Origin: Streptococcus mitis
GTDB lineage: Bacteria; Bacillota; Bacilli; Lactobacillales; Streptococcaceae
Length of the DNA: 64,000 nt
Direction: 5' to 3'
Assembly (NCBI RefSeq): GCF_009496285.1
Contig: NZ_WIJK01000002.1
Coordinates: 78,556-142,555, forward strand
Shown here: positions 26,473 to 36,159 of the stretch, in pieces
Position numbering within the stretch: position 1 is the stretch's first letter
Layout of the letters: the number at the start of each line of letters is the position of its first letter
Made by a program: the position numbers and the translations under genes
The notes under the pieces: generated by a model
The model's input: only the letters and a program-made list of their open reading frames with translations
Databases searched by the model: none
What the model was told of the DNA's origin: nothing

Positions 26473-27126
26473 GTGGGTCAAAAAGTACATCCAATTGGTA
26501 TGCGTGTCGGCATCATCCGTGATTGGGATGCCAAATGGTATGCTGAAAAAGAATACGCGGATTACCTTCATGAAGATCTTGCAATCCGTAAATTCGTTCA
26601 AAAAGAACTTGCTGACGCAGCTGTTTCAACTATTGAAATTGAACGCGCAGTAAACAAAGTTAACGTTTCACTTCACACTGCTAAACCAGGTATGGTTATC
26701 GGTAAAGGTGGTGCTAACGTTGATGCACTCCGTGCTAAACTTAACAAATTGACTGGAAAACAAGTACACATCAACATCATCGAAATCAAACAACCTGATT
26801 TGGATGCTCACCTTGTTGGTGAAGGAATTGCTCGTCAATTGGAGCAACGTGTTGCTTTCCGTCGTGCACAAAAACAAGCAATCCAACGTGCTATGCGTGC
26901 TGGAGCTAAAGGAATCAAAACTCAAGTATCAGGTCGTTTGAACGGTGCAGATATCGCCCGTGCTGAAGGATACTCTGAAGGAACTGTTCCACTTCACACA
27001 CTTCGTGCAGATATCGATTACGCTTGGGAAGAAGCAGACACTACATACGGTAAACTTGGTGTTAAAGTATGGATCTACCGTGGTGAAGTTCTTCCAGCTC
27101 GTAAAAACACTAAAGGAGGTAAATAA
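26473..27126 (+). CDS. rpsC: 30S ribosomal protein S3
   Basis: 217 aa, GTG start after GGAGG. Starts [19 protein letters not shown]. It has a KH domain with the GxxG loop [12 protein letters not shown] (about 76-87). It lines the mRNA entry tunnel and contributes to helicase activity. Normal length for Firmicutes. Confidence 0.98.
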
Positions 27127-27129
27127 CCA

Positions 27130-27543
27130 ATGTTAGTACCTAAACGTGTTAAACACCGTCGTGAATTCCGTGGTAAAATGCGTGGTGAAGCTAAAGGTGG
27201 AAAAGAAGTAGCATTCGGTGAATACGGTCTTCAAGCTACAACTAGCCACTGGATCACTAACCGCCAAATCGAAGCTGCTCGTATCGCCATGACTCGTTAC
27301 ATGAAACGTGGTGGTAAAGTTTGGATTAAAATCTTCCCACACAAATCATACACAGCTAAAGCTATCGGGGTTCGTATGGGATCTGGTAAAGGGGCACCTG
27401 AAGGTTGGGTAGCACCAGTTAAACGTGGTAAAGTAATGTTTGAAGTTGCTGGTGTTTCTGAAGAGATCGCTCGCGAAGCGCTTCGTCTTGCAAGCCACAA
27501 ATTGCCAGTTAAATGTAAATTCGTAAAACGTGAAGCAGAATAA
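27130..27543 (+). CDS. rplP: 50S ribosomal protein L16
   Basis: 137 aa. Starts [19 protein letters not shown] and has the conserved [20 protein letters not shown]. It organises the A-site finger region of 23S rRNA. The gap to rpsC is 3 bp, and the ribosome site lies within the rpsC end (AAAGGAGG). Confidence 0.98.
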   Translation: MLVPKRVKHRREFRGKMRGEAKGGKEVAFGEYGLQATTSHWITNRQIEAARIAMTRYMKRGGKVWIKIFPHKSYTAKAIGVRMGSGKGAPEGWVAPVKRGKVMFEVAGVSEEIAREALRLASHKLPVKCKFVKREAE

Positions 27544-27552
27544 GGAGAAGGC

Positions 27553-27759
27553 ATGAAACTTAATGAAGTAAAAGAATTTGTTAAAGAACTTCGTGGTCTT
27601 TCTCAAGAAGAACTCGCGAAGCGCGAAAACGAATTGAAAAAAGAATTGTTTGAACTTCGTTTCCAAGCTGCTACTGGTCAATTAGAACAAACAGCTAGCT
27701 TGAAAGAAGTTAAAAAACAAATCGCTCGTATCAAAACAGTTCAATCTGAAGCGAAATAA
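27553..27759 (+). CDS. rpmC: 50S ribosomal protein L29
   Basis: 68 aa. Two-helix protein, [20 protein letters not shown], with the family signature [13 protein letters not shown] near the C-terminus. It sits near L23 at the tunnel exit. AAGGAG ribosome site. Confidence 0.97.
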   Translation: MKLNEVKEFVKELRGLSQEELAKRENELKKELFELRFQAATGQLEQTASLKEVKKQIARIKTVQSEAK

Positions 27760-27783
27760 TAGACTAGGGAAGGAGAAATTTCA

Positions 27784-28044
27784 ATGGAACGCAATAATCG
27801 TAAAGTTCTTGTTGGACGTGTTGTATCTGACAAAATGGACAAGACAATCACAGTTGTAGTTGAAACAAAACGTAACCACCCAGTCTATGGTAAACGTATT
27901 AACTACTCTAAAAAATACAAAGCACATGATGAAAACAATGTTGCCAAAGAAGGCGATATCGTACGTATCATGGAAACTCGTCCGCTTTCAGCTACAAAAC
28001 GTTTCCGTCTTGTAGAAGTCGTTGAAGAAGCGGTTATCATCTAA
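27784..28044 (+). CDS. rpsQ: 30S ribosomal protein S17
   Basis: 86 aa. OB-fold; starts [20 protein letters not shown] and contains the S17 signature [21 protein letters not shown] primary 16S rRNA binder in the 5' domain. Co-directional in the operon, 24 bp after rpmC. Confidence 0.97.
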
Positions 28045-28069
28045 TCAAACCTGAAAGGAGAAAACTGAA

Positions 28070-28438
28070 ATGATTCAAACAGAAACTCGTTTGAAAGTCG
28101 CAGACAACAGCGGTGCACGCGAAATCTTGACTATCAAAGTTCTTGGTGGTTCTAAACGTAAATTTGCGAACATCGGTGATGTTATTGTGGCATCTGTAAA
28201 ACAAGCTACTCCTGGTGGTGCGGTTAAAAAAGGTGACGTTGTTAAAGCAGTTATCGTTCGTACTAAATCAGGTGCTCGTCGTGCTGATGGTTCATACATC
28301 AAATTTGACGAAAACGCAGCAGTTATCATCCGTGAAGACAAAACTCCTCGCGGAACACGTATCTTTGGCCCAGTTGCACGTGAATTGCGTGAAGGTGGCT
28401 TCATGAAGATCGTGTCACTTGCTCCAGAAGTACTTTAA
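28070..28438 (+). CDS. rplN: 50S ribosomal protein L14
   Basis: 122 aa. Starts [19 protein letters not shown], with the conserved [20 protein letters not shown]. It contacts 16S helix 14 in an inter-subunit bridge. AAAGGAG site. An 83-bp spacer with GC-rich hairpins follows. Confidence 0.98.
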   Translation: MIQTETRLKVADNSGAREILTIKVLGGSKRKFANIGDVIVASVKQATPGGAVKKGDVVKAVIVRTKSGARRADGSYIKFDENAAVIIREDKTPRGTRIFGPVARELREGGFMKIVSLAPEVL

Positions 28439-28521
28439 TTTTCACAGAGCAAAAACAAACAAACACAGTCCCCTGGCTTAGCCAGGGTGCCCATTGGGCG
28501 TAAGAATAAAAGGAGAAAAAA
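28439..28521 (+). promoter_or_regulatory. Structured rplN-rplX spacer
   Basis: A perfect 7-bp hairpin CCCTGGC / GCCAGGG with a TTA loop (28471-28487) is followed at once by GCCC / GGGC with an ATT loop (28489-28499). There is no T-run. The GC-rich pair stands out in AT-rich surroundings. Confidence 0.5.
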
Positions 28522-28827
28522 ATGTTTGTAAAAAAAGGCGACAAAGTTCGCGTAATCGCTGGTAAAGATAAGGGAACAGAAGCTGTTGTCCTTACTGCCC
28601 TTCCAAAAGTAAACAAAGTTATCGTTGAAGGTGTTAATATCGTTAAGAAACACCAACGTCCAACTAACGAACTTCCTCAAGGTGGTATCATCGAGAAGGA
28701 AGCGGCTATCCACGTATCAAACGTTCAAGTTTTGGACAAAAACGGTGTAGCTGGTCGTGTTGGTTACAAATTTGTAGACGGTAAAAAAGTTCGCTACAAC
28801 AAAAAATCAGGCGAAGTGCTTGATTAA
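28522..28827 (+). CDS. rplX: 50S ribosomal protein L24
   Basis: 101 aa. KOW motif near the N-terminus: [20 protein letters not shown]. An assembly-initiator protein binding the 5' end of 23S rRNA. AAAGGAG ribosome site right after the spacer hairpins. Confidence 0.97.
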
Positions 28828-28850
28828 TCACGAAGGAAAGGAGAAGTATA

Positions 28851-29393
28851 ATGGCAAATCGTTTAAAAGAAAAATATCTTAATGAAGTAGTTCCTGCTTT
28901 GACAGAACAATTCAACTACTCATCAGTGATGGCTGTGCCTAAAGTAGATAAGATCGTTTTGAACATGGGTGTTGGTGAAGCTGTATCAAACGCTAAAAGC
29001 CTTGAAAAAGCTGCTGAAGAATTGGCGCTTATCTCAGGTCAAAAACCACTTATCACTAAAGCTAAAAAATCAATCGCCGGCTTCCGTCTTCGTGAAGGTG
29101 TTGCGATCGGTGCAAAAGTTACCCTTCGTGGTGAACGTATGTACGAATTCTTGGATAAATTGGTTTCAGTTTCACTTCCACGTGTGCGTGACTTCCATGG
29201 TGTTCCAACAAAATCATTTGATGGACGCGGAAACTACACACTTGGTGTGAAAGAACAATTGATCTTCCCAGAAATCAACTTTGATGACGTTGACAAAACT
29301 CGTGGTCTTGACATCGTTATCGTAACTACTGCTAACACTGACGAAGAGTCACGTGCATTGCTTACAGGCCTTGGAATGCCTTTTGCAAAATAA
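28851..29393 (+). CDS. rplE: 50S ribosomal protein L5
   Basis: 180 aa. Starts [20 protein letters not shown], with the conserved [16 protein letters not shown] and [16 protein letters not shown]. It binds 5S rRNA and helps dock it in the 50S. AAGGAAAGGAG site; 23 bp after rplX. Confidence 0.98.
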   Translation: MANRLKEKYLNEVVPALTEQFNYSSVMAVPKVDKIVLNMGVGEAVSNAKSLEKAAEELALISGQKPLITKAKKSIAGFRLREGVAIGAKVTLRGERMYEFLDKLVSVSLPRVRDFHGVPTKSFDGRGNYTLGVKEQLIFPEINFDDVDKTRGLDIVIVTTANTDEESRALLTGLGMPFAK

Positions 29394-29410
29394 TATAGGA
29401 GGTATAACTA

Positions 29411-29596
29411 ATGGCTAAAAAATCTATGATTGCTAAGAACAAACGCCCAGCGAAGTTCTCTACTCAAGCATACACTCGCTGTGAACGTTGTGGACGTCCA
29501 CACTCAGTTTACCGCAAGTTTAAACTTTGCCGTGTTTGCTTCCGTGAATTGGCATATAAAGGTCAAATCCCTGGTGTAACAAAAGCATCTTGGTAA
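29411..29596 (+). CDS. rpsN: 30S ribosomal protein S14, zinc-binding type
   Basis: 61 aa, the short type Z form. Two CxxC pairs, CERC and CRVC, make a zinc ribbon; the zinc-free long S14 is not this gene. Starts [21 protein letters not shown] primary protein of the 30S head. An unusually long 284-bp spacer follows. Confidence 0.97.
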   Translation: MAKKSMIAKNKRPAKFSTQAYTRCERCGRPHSVYRKFKLCRVCFRELAYKGQIPGVTKASW

Positions 29597-29880
29597 TTTA
29601 AGATATCAAGGGCGTCAAAACTCCAAGTGAAAATAGGAAACTTGACGAAGAAACTTTAGTTTCTAGAAAAGTTTATCTTTTTCACACAGAGTTTAGCCCG
29701 GGTTCAGTTGGGCTTGCCAATTTGAACACGAGCTACAGCTTTGGCAAAAAAGATCAATTTGCTTTGGAGCATCGCTCCTGCATCAAATTGCCTATTTTTG
29801 CTCTTGCTGTTACGCTCTTTGTATCATGTATTAACTAGCAAGTGCAACTTGCAAACTACTAGTAAGAGGAGAAAAATAAA
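29597..29880 (+). promoter_or_regulatory. 284-bp structured rpsN-rpsH spacer
   Basis: No convincing ORF. Successive inverted repeats: AGAAACT / AGTTTCT (about 29648-29663), GCCAA / TTGGC, CAATTTG / CAAATTG enclosing GGAGC-ATC-GCTCC (about 29757-29791), and GCAAGT / ACTTGC (about 29839-29853). The base composition alternates between GC-rich and AT-rich blocks. Possible folded RNA or old small insertion; ends in GAGGAG for rpsH. Confidence 0.55.
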
Positions 29881-30279
29881 ATGGTTATGACTGACCCAAT
29901 CGCAGACTTCCTAACTCGTATTCGTAACGCTAACCAAGCAAAACACGAAGTACTTGAAGTACCTGCATCAAACATCAAAAAAGGGATTGCAGAAATCCTT
30001 AAACGCGAAGGTTTTGTTAAGAACGTAGAAATCATCGAAGATGACAAACAAGGCATCATCCGTGTATTCCTTAAATACGGACCAAACGGTGAAAAAGTTA
30101 TCACAAACTTGAAACGTGTTTCTAAACCAGGACTTCGTGTCTACAAAAAACGTGAAGACCTTCCAAAAGTACTTAACGGTCTTGGAATTGCTATCCTTTC
30201 AACTTCTGAAGGTTTGCTTACTGATAAAGAAGCACGCCAAAAGAACGTTGGTGGAGAAGTTATCGCTTACGTTTGGTAA
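29881..30279 (+). CDS. rpsH: 30S ribosomal protein S8
   Basis: 132 aa. Starts [20 protein letters not shown] and ends in the conserved [14 protein letters not shown]...[10 protein letters not shown] key 16S central-domain binder and, in other bacteria, the autorepressor of the spc operon. It is preceded and followed by long structured spacers, so a regulatory target could be nearby (inference). Confidence 0.97.
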   Translation: MVMTDPIADFLTRIRNANQAKHEVLEVPASNIKKGIAEILKREGFVKNVEIIEDDKQGIIRVFLKYGPNGEKVITNLKRVSKPGLRVYKKREDLPKVLNGLGIAILSTSEGLLTDKEARQKNVGGEVIAYVW

Positions 30280-30467
30280 TATTTAGCTCTCAATTTCTTT
30301 GTGACTCTTCGTTATCGTCTCTTGCCTAACCCAAAGTTATGCCTGCGAGACGATGCCTAGATTCACTTTCAAATTGAAACCTAAACGTTCCTTTAAATCG
30401 AGAAATCGATTTAGCCCCCGTGAAAACTGGCCGTCATGGCCTGACAATTTAACAGGAGAATAAAAAC
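30280..30467 (+). promoter_or_regulatory. 188-bp structured rpsH-rplF spacer
   Basis: Contains ATCGTCTC / GAGACGAT arms (30314-30353), a perfect 8-bp hairpin TAAATCGA-GAAA-TCGATTTA (about 30394-30413), and GGCC-GTCAT-GGCC. It also carries AAGTTATGCCTGCGA (30334-30348), found again in the mnmA leader at 11599-11613. No ORF of note. Confidence 0.55.
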
Positions 30468-31004
30468 ATGTCACGTATTGGTAATAAAGTTATCGTGTTG
30501 CCTGCTGGTGTTGAAATCACTAACAATGACAACGTTGTAACTGTAAAAGGACCTAAAGGAGAACTTACTCGTGAGTTCTCAAAAGATATTGAGATTCGTG
30601 TGGAAGGTACTGAAGTAACTCTTCACCGTCCAAACGATTCAAAAGAAATGAAAACTATCCACGGAACTACTCGTGCTCTTTTGAACAACATGGTTATTGG
30701 TGTATCAGAAGGATTCAAGAAACAACTTGAAATGCGTGGGGTTGGTTACCGTGCTCAACTTCAAGGAAACAAACTTGTTTTGGCTGTTGGTAAATCACAT
30801 CCAGACGAAGTTGAAGCTCCAGAAGGAATTACTTTTGAACTTCCAAACCCAACAACAATCGTTGTTAGCGGAATTTCAAAAGAAGTAGTTGGTCAAACAG
30901 CTGCTTACGTACGTAGCCTTCGTTCACCAGAACCATACAAAGGTAAAGGTATCCGTTACGTTGGCGAATATGTTCGTCTTAAAGAAGGTAAAACAGGTAA
31001 ATAA
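30468..31004 (+). CDS. rplF: 50S ribosomal protein L6
   Basis: 178 aa. Two duplicated alpha/beta domains. Starts [17 protein letters not shown]; the L6 signature [20 protein letters not shown] is near the C-terminus. It sits near the GTPase-associated centre. ACAGGAG site. Confidence 0.97.
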   Translation: MSRIGNKVIVLPAGVEITNNDNVVTVKGPKGELTREFSKDIEIRVEGTEVTLHRPNDSKEMKTIHGTTRALLNNMVIGVSEGFKKQLEMRGVGYRAQLQGNKLVLAVGKSHPDEVEAPEGITFELPNPTTIVVSGISKEVVGQTAAYVRSLRSPEPYKGKGIRYVGEYVRLKEGKTGK

Positions 31005-31035
31005 TATTGAGTGGTTGATTTTCAGCCACCAATAT
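31004..31035 (+). promoter_or_regulatory. Stem-loop in rplF-rplR spacer
   Basis: ATATTG-A-GTGGTTG pairs with CAGCCAC-CAATAT: 13 bp with a single bulged A and an ATTTT loop. No T-run follows, so a processing site or regulatory hairpin is more likely than a terminator. Confidence 0.6.
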
Positions 31036-31087
31036 CATTTCCAACTTTGTGCATAGCACACGATTTAAAACTAAAGAGGTGAAAACT

Positions 31088-31444
31088 GTGATTTCTAAAC
31101 CAGATAAAAACAAACTCCGCCAAAAACGCCACCGTCGCGTTCGCGGAAAACTCTCTGGAACTGCTGATCGCCCACGTTTGAACGTATTCCGTTCTAATAC
31201 AGGCATCTACGCTCAAGTTATTGATGACGTAGCGGGTGTAACGCTCGCAAGTGCTTCAACTCTTGACAAAGAAGTTTCAAAAGGAACAAAAACTGAACAA
31301 GCCGTTGCTGTCGGTAAACTCGTTGCAGAACGTGCAAACGCTAAAGGTATTTCAGAAGTGGTGTTCGACCGCGGTGGATATCTATATCACGGACGTGTGA
31401 AAGCTTTGGCTGATGCAGCTCGTGAAAACGGATTGAAATTCTAA
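31088..31444 (+). CDS. rplR: 50S ribosomal protein L18
   Basis: 118 aa with a GTG start at 31088 after AGAGGTG. The protein begins [20 protein letters not shown]; the longer in-frame reading through the spacer is rejected. C-terminal conserved [20 protein letters not shown]. It binds 5S rRNA with L5 and L25. Confidence 0.96.
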
Positions 31445-31461
31445 TAGGAGGACACTAGAAA

Positions 31462-31956
31462 ATGGCATTTAAAGACAATGCAGTTGAATTAGAAGAACGC
31501 GTAGTTGCTGTTAACCGTGTTACTAAAGTTGTTAAAGGTGGACGTCGTCTTCGTTTTGCAGCTCTTGTAGTCGTTGGTGACCACAATGGGCGCGTAGGAT
31601 TTGGTACTGGTAAAGCTCAAGAAGTTCCAGAAGCAATCCGCAAAGCAGTAGAAGATGCTAAGAAAAACTTGATCGAAGTTCCTATGGTTGGAACAACAAT
31701 CCCACACGAAGTTATTTCAGAATTCGGTGGAGCTAAAGTATTGTTGAAACCTGCTGTAGAAGGTTCAGGGGTTGCCGCTGGTGGTGCTGTTCGTGCCGTT
31801 ATCGAGTTGGCAGGTGTAGCTGATGTTACATCTAAATCTCTTGGCTCAAATACTCCAATCAACATTGTTCGCGCAACTGTTGAAGGTTTGAAACAATTGA
31901 AACGCGCTGAAGAAGTTGCTGCCCTTCGTGGTATTTCAGTTTCTGATTTGGCATAA
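31462..31956 (+). CDS. rpsE: 30S ribosomal protein S5
   Basis: 164 aa. The double-stranded RNA-binding type N-terminal domain has [20 protein letters not shown] and the loop [15 protein letters not shown]; the spectinomycin-binding region KGGRR is wild type. It acts in decoding fidelity. AGGAGG site. Confidence 0.98.
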   Translation: MAFKDNAVELEERVVAVNRVTKVVKGGRRLRFAALVVVGDHNGRVGFGTGKAQEVPEAIRKAVEDAKKNLIEVPMVGTTIPHEVISEFGGAKVLLKPAVEGSGVAAGGAVRAVIELAGVADVTSKSLGSNTPINIVRATVEGLKQLKRAEEVAALRGISVSDLA

Positions 31957-31969
31957 GAAAGGGGATAAA

Positions 31970-32152
31970 ATGGCTCAAATTAAAATTACTTTGACTAAGT
32001 CTCCAATCGGACGCATTCCATCACAACGTAAAACTGTTGTAGCACTTGGACTTGGCAAATTGAACAGCTCTGTTATTAAAGAAGATAACCCAGCAGTACG
32101 TGGTATGATCACTGCAGTATCTCACTTGGTAACAGTTGAAGAAGTAAACTAA
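31970..32152 (+). CDS. rpmD: 50S ribosomal protein L30
   Basis: 60 aa. Starts [15 protein letters not shown] at 31970 with AAAGGGG; the longer frame reaching back into rpsE is rejected. The ferredoxin-like small L30 fold is complete ([18 protein letters not shown]). A 146-bp spacer with three hairpins follows. Confidence 0.96.
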   Translation: MAQIKITLTKSPIGRIPSQRKTVVALGLGKLNSSVIKEDNPAVRGMITAVSHLVTVEEVN

Positions 32153-32298
32153 TTAAATTTTAGGGGATGTGCAGTATACCATCCCCTAAAACTAGATATA
32201 GTCATCTTTGATGACAAACGTATAGGCGAGTTGATAGGAGAGACAACCTTTTCTCTCTTATCGGCGCTAGCATTTTACAAAAGAGGAGAAAATATATA
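32153..32298 (+). promoter_or_regulatory. rpmD-rplO spacer with three successive hairpins
   Basis: Hairpin 1: perfect 12-bp TTTTAGGGGATG / CATCCCCTAAAA (32158-32191). Hairpin 2: GTCATC-TTT-GATGAC (about 32201-32215). Hairpin 3: GATAGGAGAGA pairing with TCTCTCTTATC (about 32233-32262). None has a proper T-run. Together they resemble an attenuator-like array. Confidence 0.55.
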
Positions 32299-32739
32299 AT
32301 GAAACTTCATGAATTGAAACCTGCAGAAGGTTCTCGTAAAACTCGTAACCGTGTTGGTCGTGGTACTTCATCAGGTAACGGTAAAACATCTGGTCGTGGT
32401 CAAAAAGGTCAAAAAGCTCGTAGCGGTGGCGGAGTACGTCTTGGTTTTGAAGGTGGACAAACTCCATTGTTCCGTCGTCTTCCAAAACGTGGATTCACTA
32501 ACATCAACGCTAAAGAATACGCAATTGTTAACCTTGACCAATTGAACGTCTTTGAAGATGGTGCAGAAGTAACTCCAGTTGTTCTTATCGAATCAGGAAT
32601 TGTTAAAGCTGAAAAATCAGGTATCAAGATTCTTGGTAACGGTGAGTTGACTAAGAAATTGTCTGTAAAAGCAGCTAAATTCTCTAAATCAGCTGAAGAA
32701 GCTATCACTGCTAAAGGTGGTTCAGTAGAAGTCATCTAA
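32299..32739 (+). CDS. rplO: 50S ribosomal protein L15
   Basis: 146 aa. Starts [20 protein letters not shown]; a glycine-rich extended N-terminus ([18 protein letters not shown]) winds through 23S rRNA. GAGGAG site. It ends 12 bp before secY. Confidence 0.98.
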   Translation: MKLHELKPAEGSRKTRNRVGRGTSSGNGKTSGRGQKGQKARSGGGVRLGFEGGQTPLFRRLPKRGFTNINAKEYAIVNLDQLNVFEDGAEVTPVVLIESGIVKAEKSGIKILGNGELTKKLSVKAAKFSKSAEEAITAKGGSVEVI

Positions 32740-32751
32740 GAGAGGTGACCT

Positions 32752-34062
32752 ATGTTTTTTAAATTATTGAGAGAAGCCTTCAAAGTCAAGCAAGTTCGAT
32801 CAAAAATTCTTTTTACAATTTTTATCGTCTTTGTCTTCCGTATCGGGACTAGCATTACGGTTCCATGGGTGAATGCCAATAGCTTGAATGCTTTGAGTGG
32901 TCTATCTTTTCTAAATATGTTAAGTTTGGTGTCTGGTAATGCCATGAAAAACTTTTCAGTTTTTGCACTTGGTGTTAGTCCATACATTACTGCTTCTATC
33001 GTTGTCCAACTCTTACAAATGGATTTATTACCGAAGTTTGTAGAGTGGGGCAAACAAGGGGAAGTTGGTCGTAGAAAGTTGAACCAGGCAACTCGATATA
33101 TTGCCCTTGTTCTTGCATTCGTGCAATCTGTCGGAATTACTGCTGGTTTTAATGCTTTATCTGGAGCCAAACTTTTGACTGTTCCTTTAACACCACAAGT
33201 TTTCCTTGTGATTGGAGCAATCCTAACAGCGGGTAGTATGATTGTAACTTGGTTGGGAGAGCAAATTACTGATAAGGGTTATGGGAATGGTGTTTCCATG
33301 ATTATCTTTGCGGGGATTGTTGCTTCAATTCCTGATATGATCAAGGGTATCTATGTTGACTACTTTGTCAATGTACCAAGCAGTCGCTTGACTTCATCCC
33401 TCATTTTTGTTGCTATCTTAATTGTAGCAGTCCTATTGATTGTTTACTTTACAACTTATGTTCAACAAGCTGAATATAAGATACCAATTCAGTATACTAA
33501 GGTAGCACAAGGAGCACCATCAAGTTCCTATCTTCCATTGAAGATTAACCCTGCAGGAGTTATTCCAGTTATCTTTGCTAGCTCAATTACAGCAGCACCA
33601 GCGGCAATTTTACAATTTGTAAGTGCATCTGGTCTTGATTGGGCCTGGGTACGTAGTGCTCAGGAGTTGCTATCTACAACAGCCCCTACAGGTATCGCTC
33701 TGTACGCTCTGTTGATTATTCTCTTTACATTCTTCTATACATTTGTACAGATTAATCCAGAGAAGGCAGCAGAAAATTTGCAAAAGAGCGGTGCTTATAT
33801 CCACGGTGTCCGTCCTGGTAAAGGGACAGAAGAGTATATGTCAAAACTTCTTCGTCGTCTCGCAACAGTCGGTTCCCTCTTCCTAGGTGTCATTTCTATT
33901 TTACCTATTGTAGCTAAGGATTTATTCGGTCTTTCAGAAGTCGTTGCTTTTGGGGGAACAAGTCTTTTGATCATTATCTCAACAGGTATTGAAGGAATTA
34001 AACAATTGGAAGGTTATCTATTGAAACGTAAATATGTTGGTTTCATGAATACAACAGAATAA
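32752..34062 (+). CDS. secY: Preprotein translocase subunit SecY
   Basis: 436 aa, ten membrane helices. Central pore of the Sec translocon. Seen: the TM2 region NMLSLVSGNAMKNFSVFALG, the cytosolic loop KYQIP-like YKIPIQYTK, and C-terminal RKYVGFMNTTE. It starts at 32752 with GAGAGGTGA. Located in the spc operon as usual for Firmicutes. Confidence 0.97.
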   Translation: MFFKLLREAFKVKQVRSKILFTIFIVFVFRIGTSITVPWVNANSLNALSGLSFLNMLSLVSGNAMKNFSVFALGVSPYITASIVVQLLQMDLLPKFVEWGKQGEVGRRKLNQATRYIALVLAFVQSVGITAGFNALSGAKLLTVPLTPQVFLVIGAILTAGSMIVTWLGEQITDKGYGNGVSMIIFAGIVASIPDMIKGIYVDYFVNVPSSRLTSSLIFVAILIVAVLLIVYFTTYVQQAEYKIPIQYTKVAQGAPSSSYLPLKINPAGVIPVIFASSITAAPAAILQFVSASGLDWAWVRSAQELLSTTAPTGIALYALLIILFTFFYTFVQINPEKAAENLQKSGAYIHGVRPGKGTEEYMSKLLRRLATVGSLFLGVISILPIVAKDLFGLSEVVAFGGTSLLIIISTGIEGIKQLEGYLLKRKYVGFMNTTE

Positions 34063-34217
34063 TTGTAATAGAAAAGAAAATTCACTATTGCTCAGAGAGT
34101 GGAGTTTAAAAATCAAAGACCTTGTCAGATTTTTATCTCCTCTCTTCTATTTTGTTTTTAAATAGGAGTTGAAATGAATTTTTGCTTCTATTTAAAAACA
34201 AAAAAGGAGTTTGAATC
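34063..34217 (+). promoter_or_regulatory. secY-adk spacer with two stem-loops
   Basis: The first structure has AGAGAG / CTCTCT outer arms around AAAAATC / GATTTTT (about 34095-34146). The second is a perfect 14-bp stem TTGTTTTTAAATAG / CTATTTAAAAACAA (34152-34165 with 34188-34201), ending 3 nt before the AAAGGAG of adk. No clear promoter. Confidence 0.55.
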
Positions 34218-34856
34218 ATGAATCTTTTGATTATGGGCTTACCTGGTGCAGGTAAGGGTACACAAGCAGCAAAAATTGTTGAACAATTCCATGTTGCTCA
34301 TATCTCAACAGGTGATATGTTCCGTGCGGCAATGGCTAACCAAACTGAAATGGGTGTCTTAGCTAAGTCTTATATCGACAAAGGCGAGTTGGTTCCAGAT
34401 GAAGTTACAAATGGTATCGTGAAAGAGCGTCTTTCACAAGATGACATTAAAGAAACTGGTTTCTTGTTGGACGGGTACCCACGTACAATTGAACAAGCTC
34501 ATGCCTTGGATAAAACTTTAGCTGAATTAGGAATTGAGCTTGAAGGTGTTATTAACATCGAAGTAAATCCAGATTGTCTTTTGGAGCGTTTGAGTGGTCG
34601 TATCATTCACCGTGAAACTGGCGAAACTTTCCATAAAGTTTTCAACCCACCAGTTGACTACAAAGAAGAAGACTATTACCAACGTGAAGATGACAAACCT
34701 GAAACAGTAAAACGTCGTTTGGATGTTAATATTGCTCAAGGTGAACCAATTATTGCCCACTATCGTGCAAAAGGTTTGGTACATGATATCGAAGGTAACA
34801 AAGATATCAATGATGTCTTTGCAGATATCGAAAAAGTATTGACAAAATTGAAATAA
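34218..34856 (+). CDS. adk: Adenylate kinase
   Basis: 212 aa. Interconverts ATP, AMP and ADP. P-loop [11 protein letters not shown] (about 7-17), the AMP-binding DGYPRT (about 84-89), and a long LID domain. The LID lacks the four zinc cysteines of some Gram-positive Adk ([15 protein letters not shown] instead), the usual streptococcal form. ATG at 34218. Confidence 0.97.
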   Translation: MNLLIMGLPGAGKGTQAAKIVEQFHVAHISTGDMFRAAMANQTEMGVLAKSYIDKGELVPDEVTNGIVKERLSQDDIKETGFLLDGYPRTIEQAHALDKTLAELGIELEGVINIEVNPDCLLERLSGRIIHRETGETFHKVFNPPVDYKEEDYYQREDDKPETVKRRLDVNIAQGEPIIAHYRAKGLVHDIEGNKDINDVFADIEKVLTKLK

Positions 34857-34871
34857 AAGCGTTTTTCATGC

Positions 34872-34900
34872 TTGCAAAATGTCTCTACAAATGTTATACT
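34872..34900 (+). promoter_or_regulatory. Promoter before infA
   Basis: TTGCAA (34872-34877), 17 bp, TATACT (34895-34900) with an extended TG. It gives the infA-rpmJ-rpsM-rpsK-rpoA-rplQ part its own start. Confidence 0.8.
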
Positions 34901-34973
34901 GAGTTAGTCTGACTTATAATTGTTGTCTCTGTGTCTAGAGGCATCAAATCGAAATTTATGGAGGTACTTTTGC

Positions 34974-35192
34974 GTGGCAAAAGACGATGTGATTGAAGTT
35001 GAAGGTAAAGTAGTTGATACTATGCCGAATGCAATGTTTACGGTTGAACTTGAAAATGGACATCAGATTTTAGCAACAGTTTCTGGTAAAATTCGTAAAA
35101 ACTATATTCGTATTTTAGCGGGAGATCGTGTTACTGTCGAAATGAGTCCATATGACTTGACACGTGGACGTATCACTTACCGCTTTAAATAA
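34974..35192 (+). CDS. infA: Translation initiation factor IF-1
   Basis: 72 aa, GTG start at 34974 after GGAGG. S1-type OB fold: [20 protein letters not shown], ending [20 protein letters not shown]. It blocks the A site during initiation. The in-frame upstream extension lies in the promoter/leader and is rejected. Confidence 0.97.
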   Translation: MAKDDVIEVEGKVVDTMPNAMFTVELENGHQILATVSGKIRKNYIRILAGDRVTVEMSPYDLTRGRITYRFK

Positions 35193-35216
35193 TCGAAAAA
35201 CTTGGAGGGATAAGAA

Positions 35217-35333
35217 ATGAAAGTAAGACCATCGGTTAAACCAATTTGCGAATACTGTAAAGTAATTCGTCGTAATGGTCGTGTTATGGTAATTTGCCCA
35301 GCAAATCCAAAACACAAACAACGTCAAGGATAA
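35217..35333 (+). CDS. rpmJ: 50S ribosomal protein L36
   Basis: 38 aa. Starts [19 protein letters not shown] and ends NPKHKQRQG; it has the zinc ligands C11, C14, C27 and H33 (zinc-containing form). TTGGAGGG site. It lies between infA and rpsM as usual. Confidence 0.97.
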
Positions 35334-35350
35334 GATAGAAAGGAGAAAAC

Positions 35351-35716
35351 ATGGCTCGTATTGCTGGAGTTGACATTCCAAATGACAAACGCGTAGTAAT
35401 TTCATTGACTTATGTGTACGGTATCGGACTTCCAACATCTAAGAAAATCTTGGCAGCTGCTGGAATTTCAGAAGATGTACGTGTTCGCGATCTTACACCA
35501 GATCAAGAAGATGCTATCCGTCGTGAAGTGGATGCAATTAAAGTTGAAGGTGACCTTCGTCGTGAAGTTAACTTGAACATCAAACGTTTGATGGAAATCG
35601 GTTCATACCGTGGTATCCGTCACCGTCGTGGACTTCCTGTCCGTGGACAAAACACTAAAAACAACGCTCGCACTCGTAAAGGTAAAGCTGTTGCGATTGC
35701 TGGTAAGAAAAAATAA
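35351..35716 (+). CDS. rpsM: 30S ribosomal protein S13
   Basis: 121 aa. Starts [20 protein letters not shown]; conserved [17 protein letters not shown] and a basic tail ([12 protein letters not shown]) that reaches the P-site tRNA. AAAGGAG site; 17 bp after rpmJ. Confidence 0.98.
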   Translation: MARIAGVDIPNDKRVVISLTYVYGIGLPTSKKILAAAGISEDVRVRDLTPDQEDAIRREVDAIKVEGDLRREVNLNIKRLMEIGSYRGIRHRRGLPVRGQNTKNNARTRKGKAVAIAGKKK

Positions 35717-35733
35717 TATAGGAGGTAAAAGTC

Positions 35734-36117
35734 TTGGCTAAACCAACACGTAAACGTCGTGTGAAAAAGAATATCGAATCTGGTATTGCTCATATTCACG
35801 CTACATTTAATAACACTATTGTTATGATTACTGATGTGCATGGTAATGCAATTGCTTGGTCATCAGCTGGTGCTCTTGGTTTCAAAGGTTCTCGTAAATC
35901 TACACCATTTGCTGCTCAAATGGCTTCTGAAGCTGCTGCTAAATCTGCACAAGAACACGGTCTTAAGTCAGTTGAAGTTACTGTTAAAGGTCCAGGTTCT
36001 GGTCGTGAGTCAGCTATTCGTGCTCTTGCTGCCGCTGGTCTTGAAGTAACAGCAATTCGTGATGTGACTCCAGTGCCACACAATGGTGCTCGTCCTCCAA
36101 AACGTCGCCGTGTATAA
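35734..36117 (+). CDS. rpsK: 30S ribosomal protein S11
   Basis: 127 aa with a TTG start at 35734 after AGGAGG ([20 protein letters not shown]). Conserved [20 protein letters not shown] and the C-terminal [19 protein letters not shown] platform protein near the E-site mRNA. Confidence 0.97.
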
Positions 36118-36159
36118 TCATAACCTTACACTGCTTTTCGTTTAAGAGGGAGTAACTAA

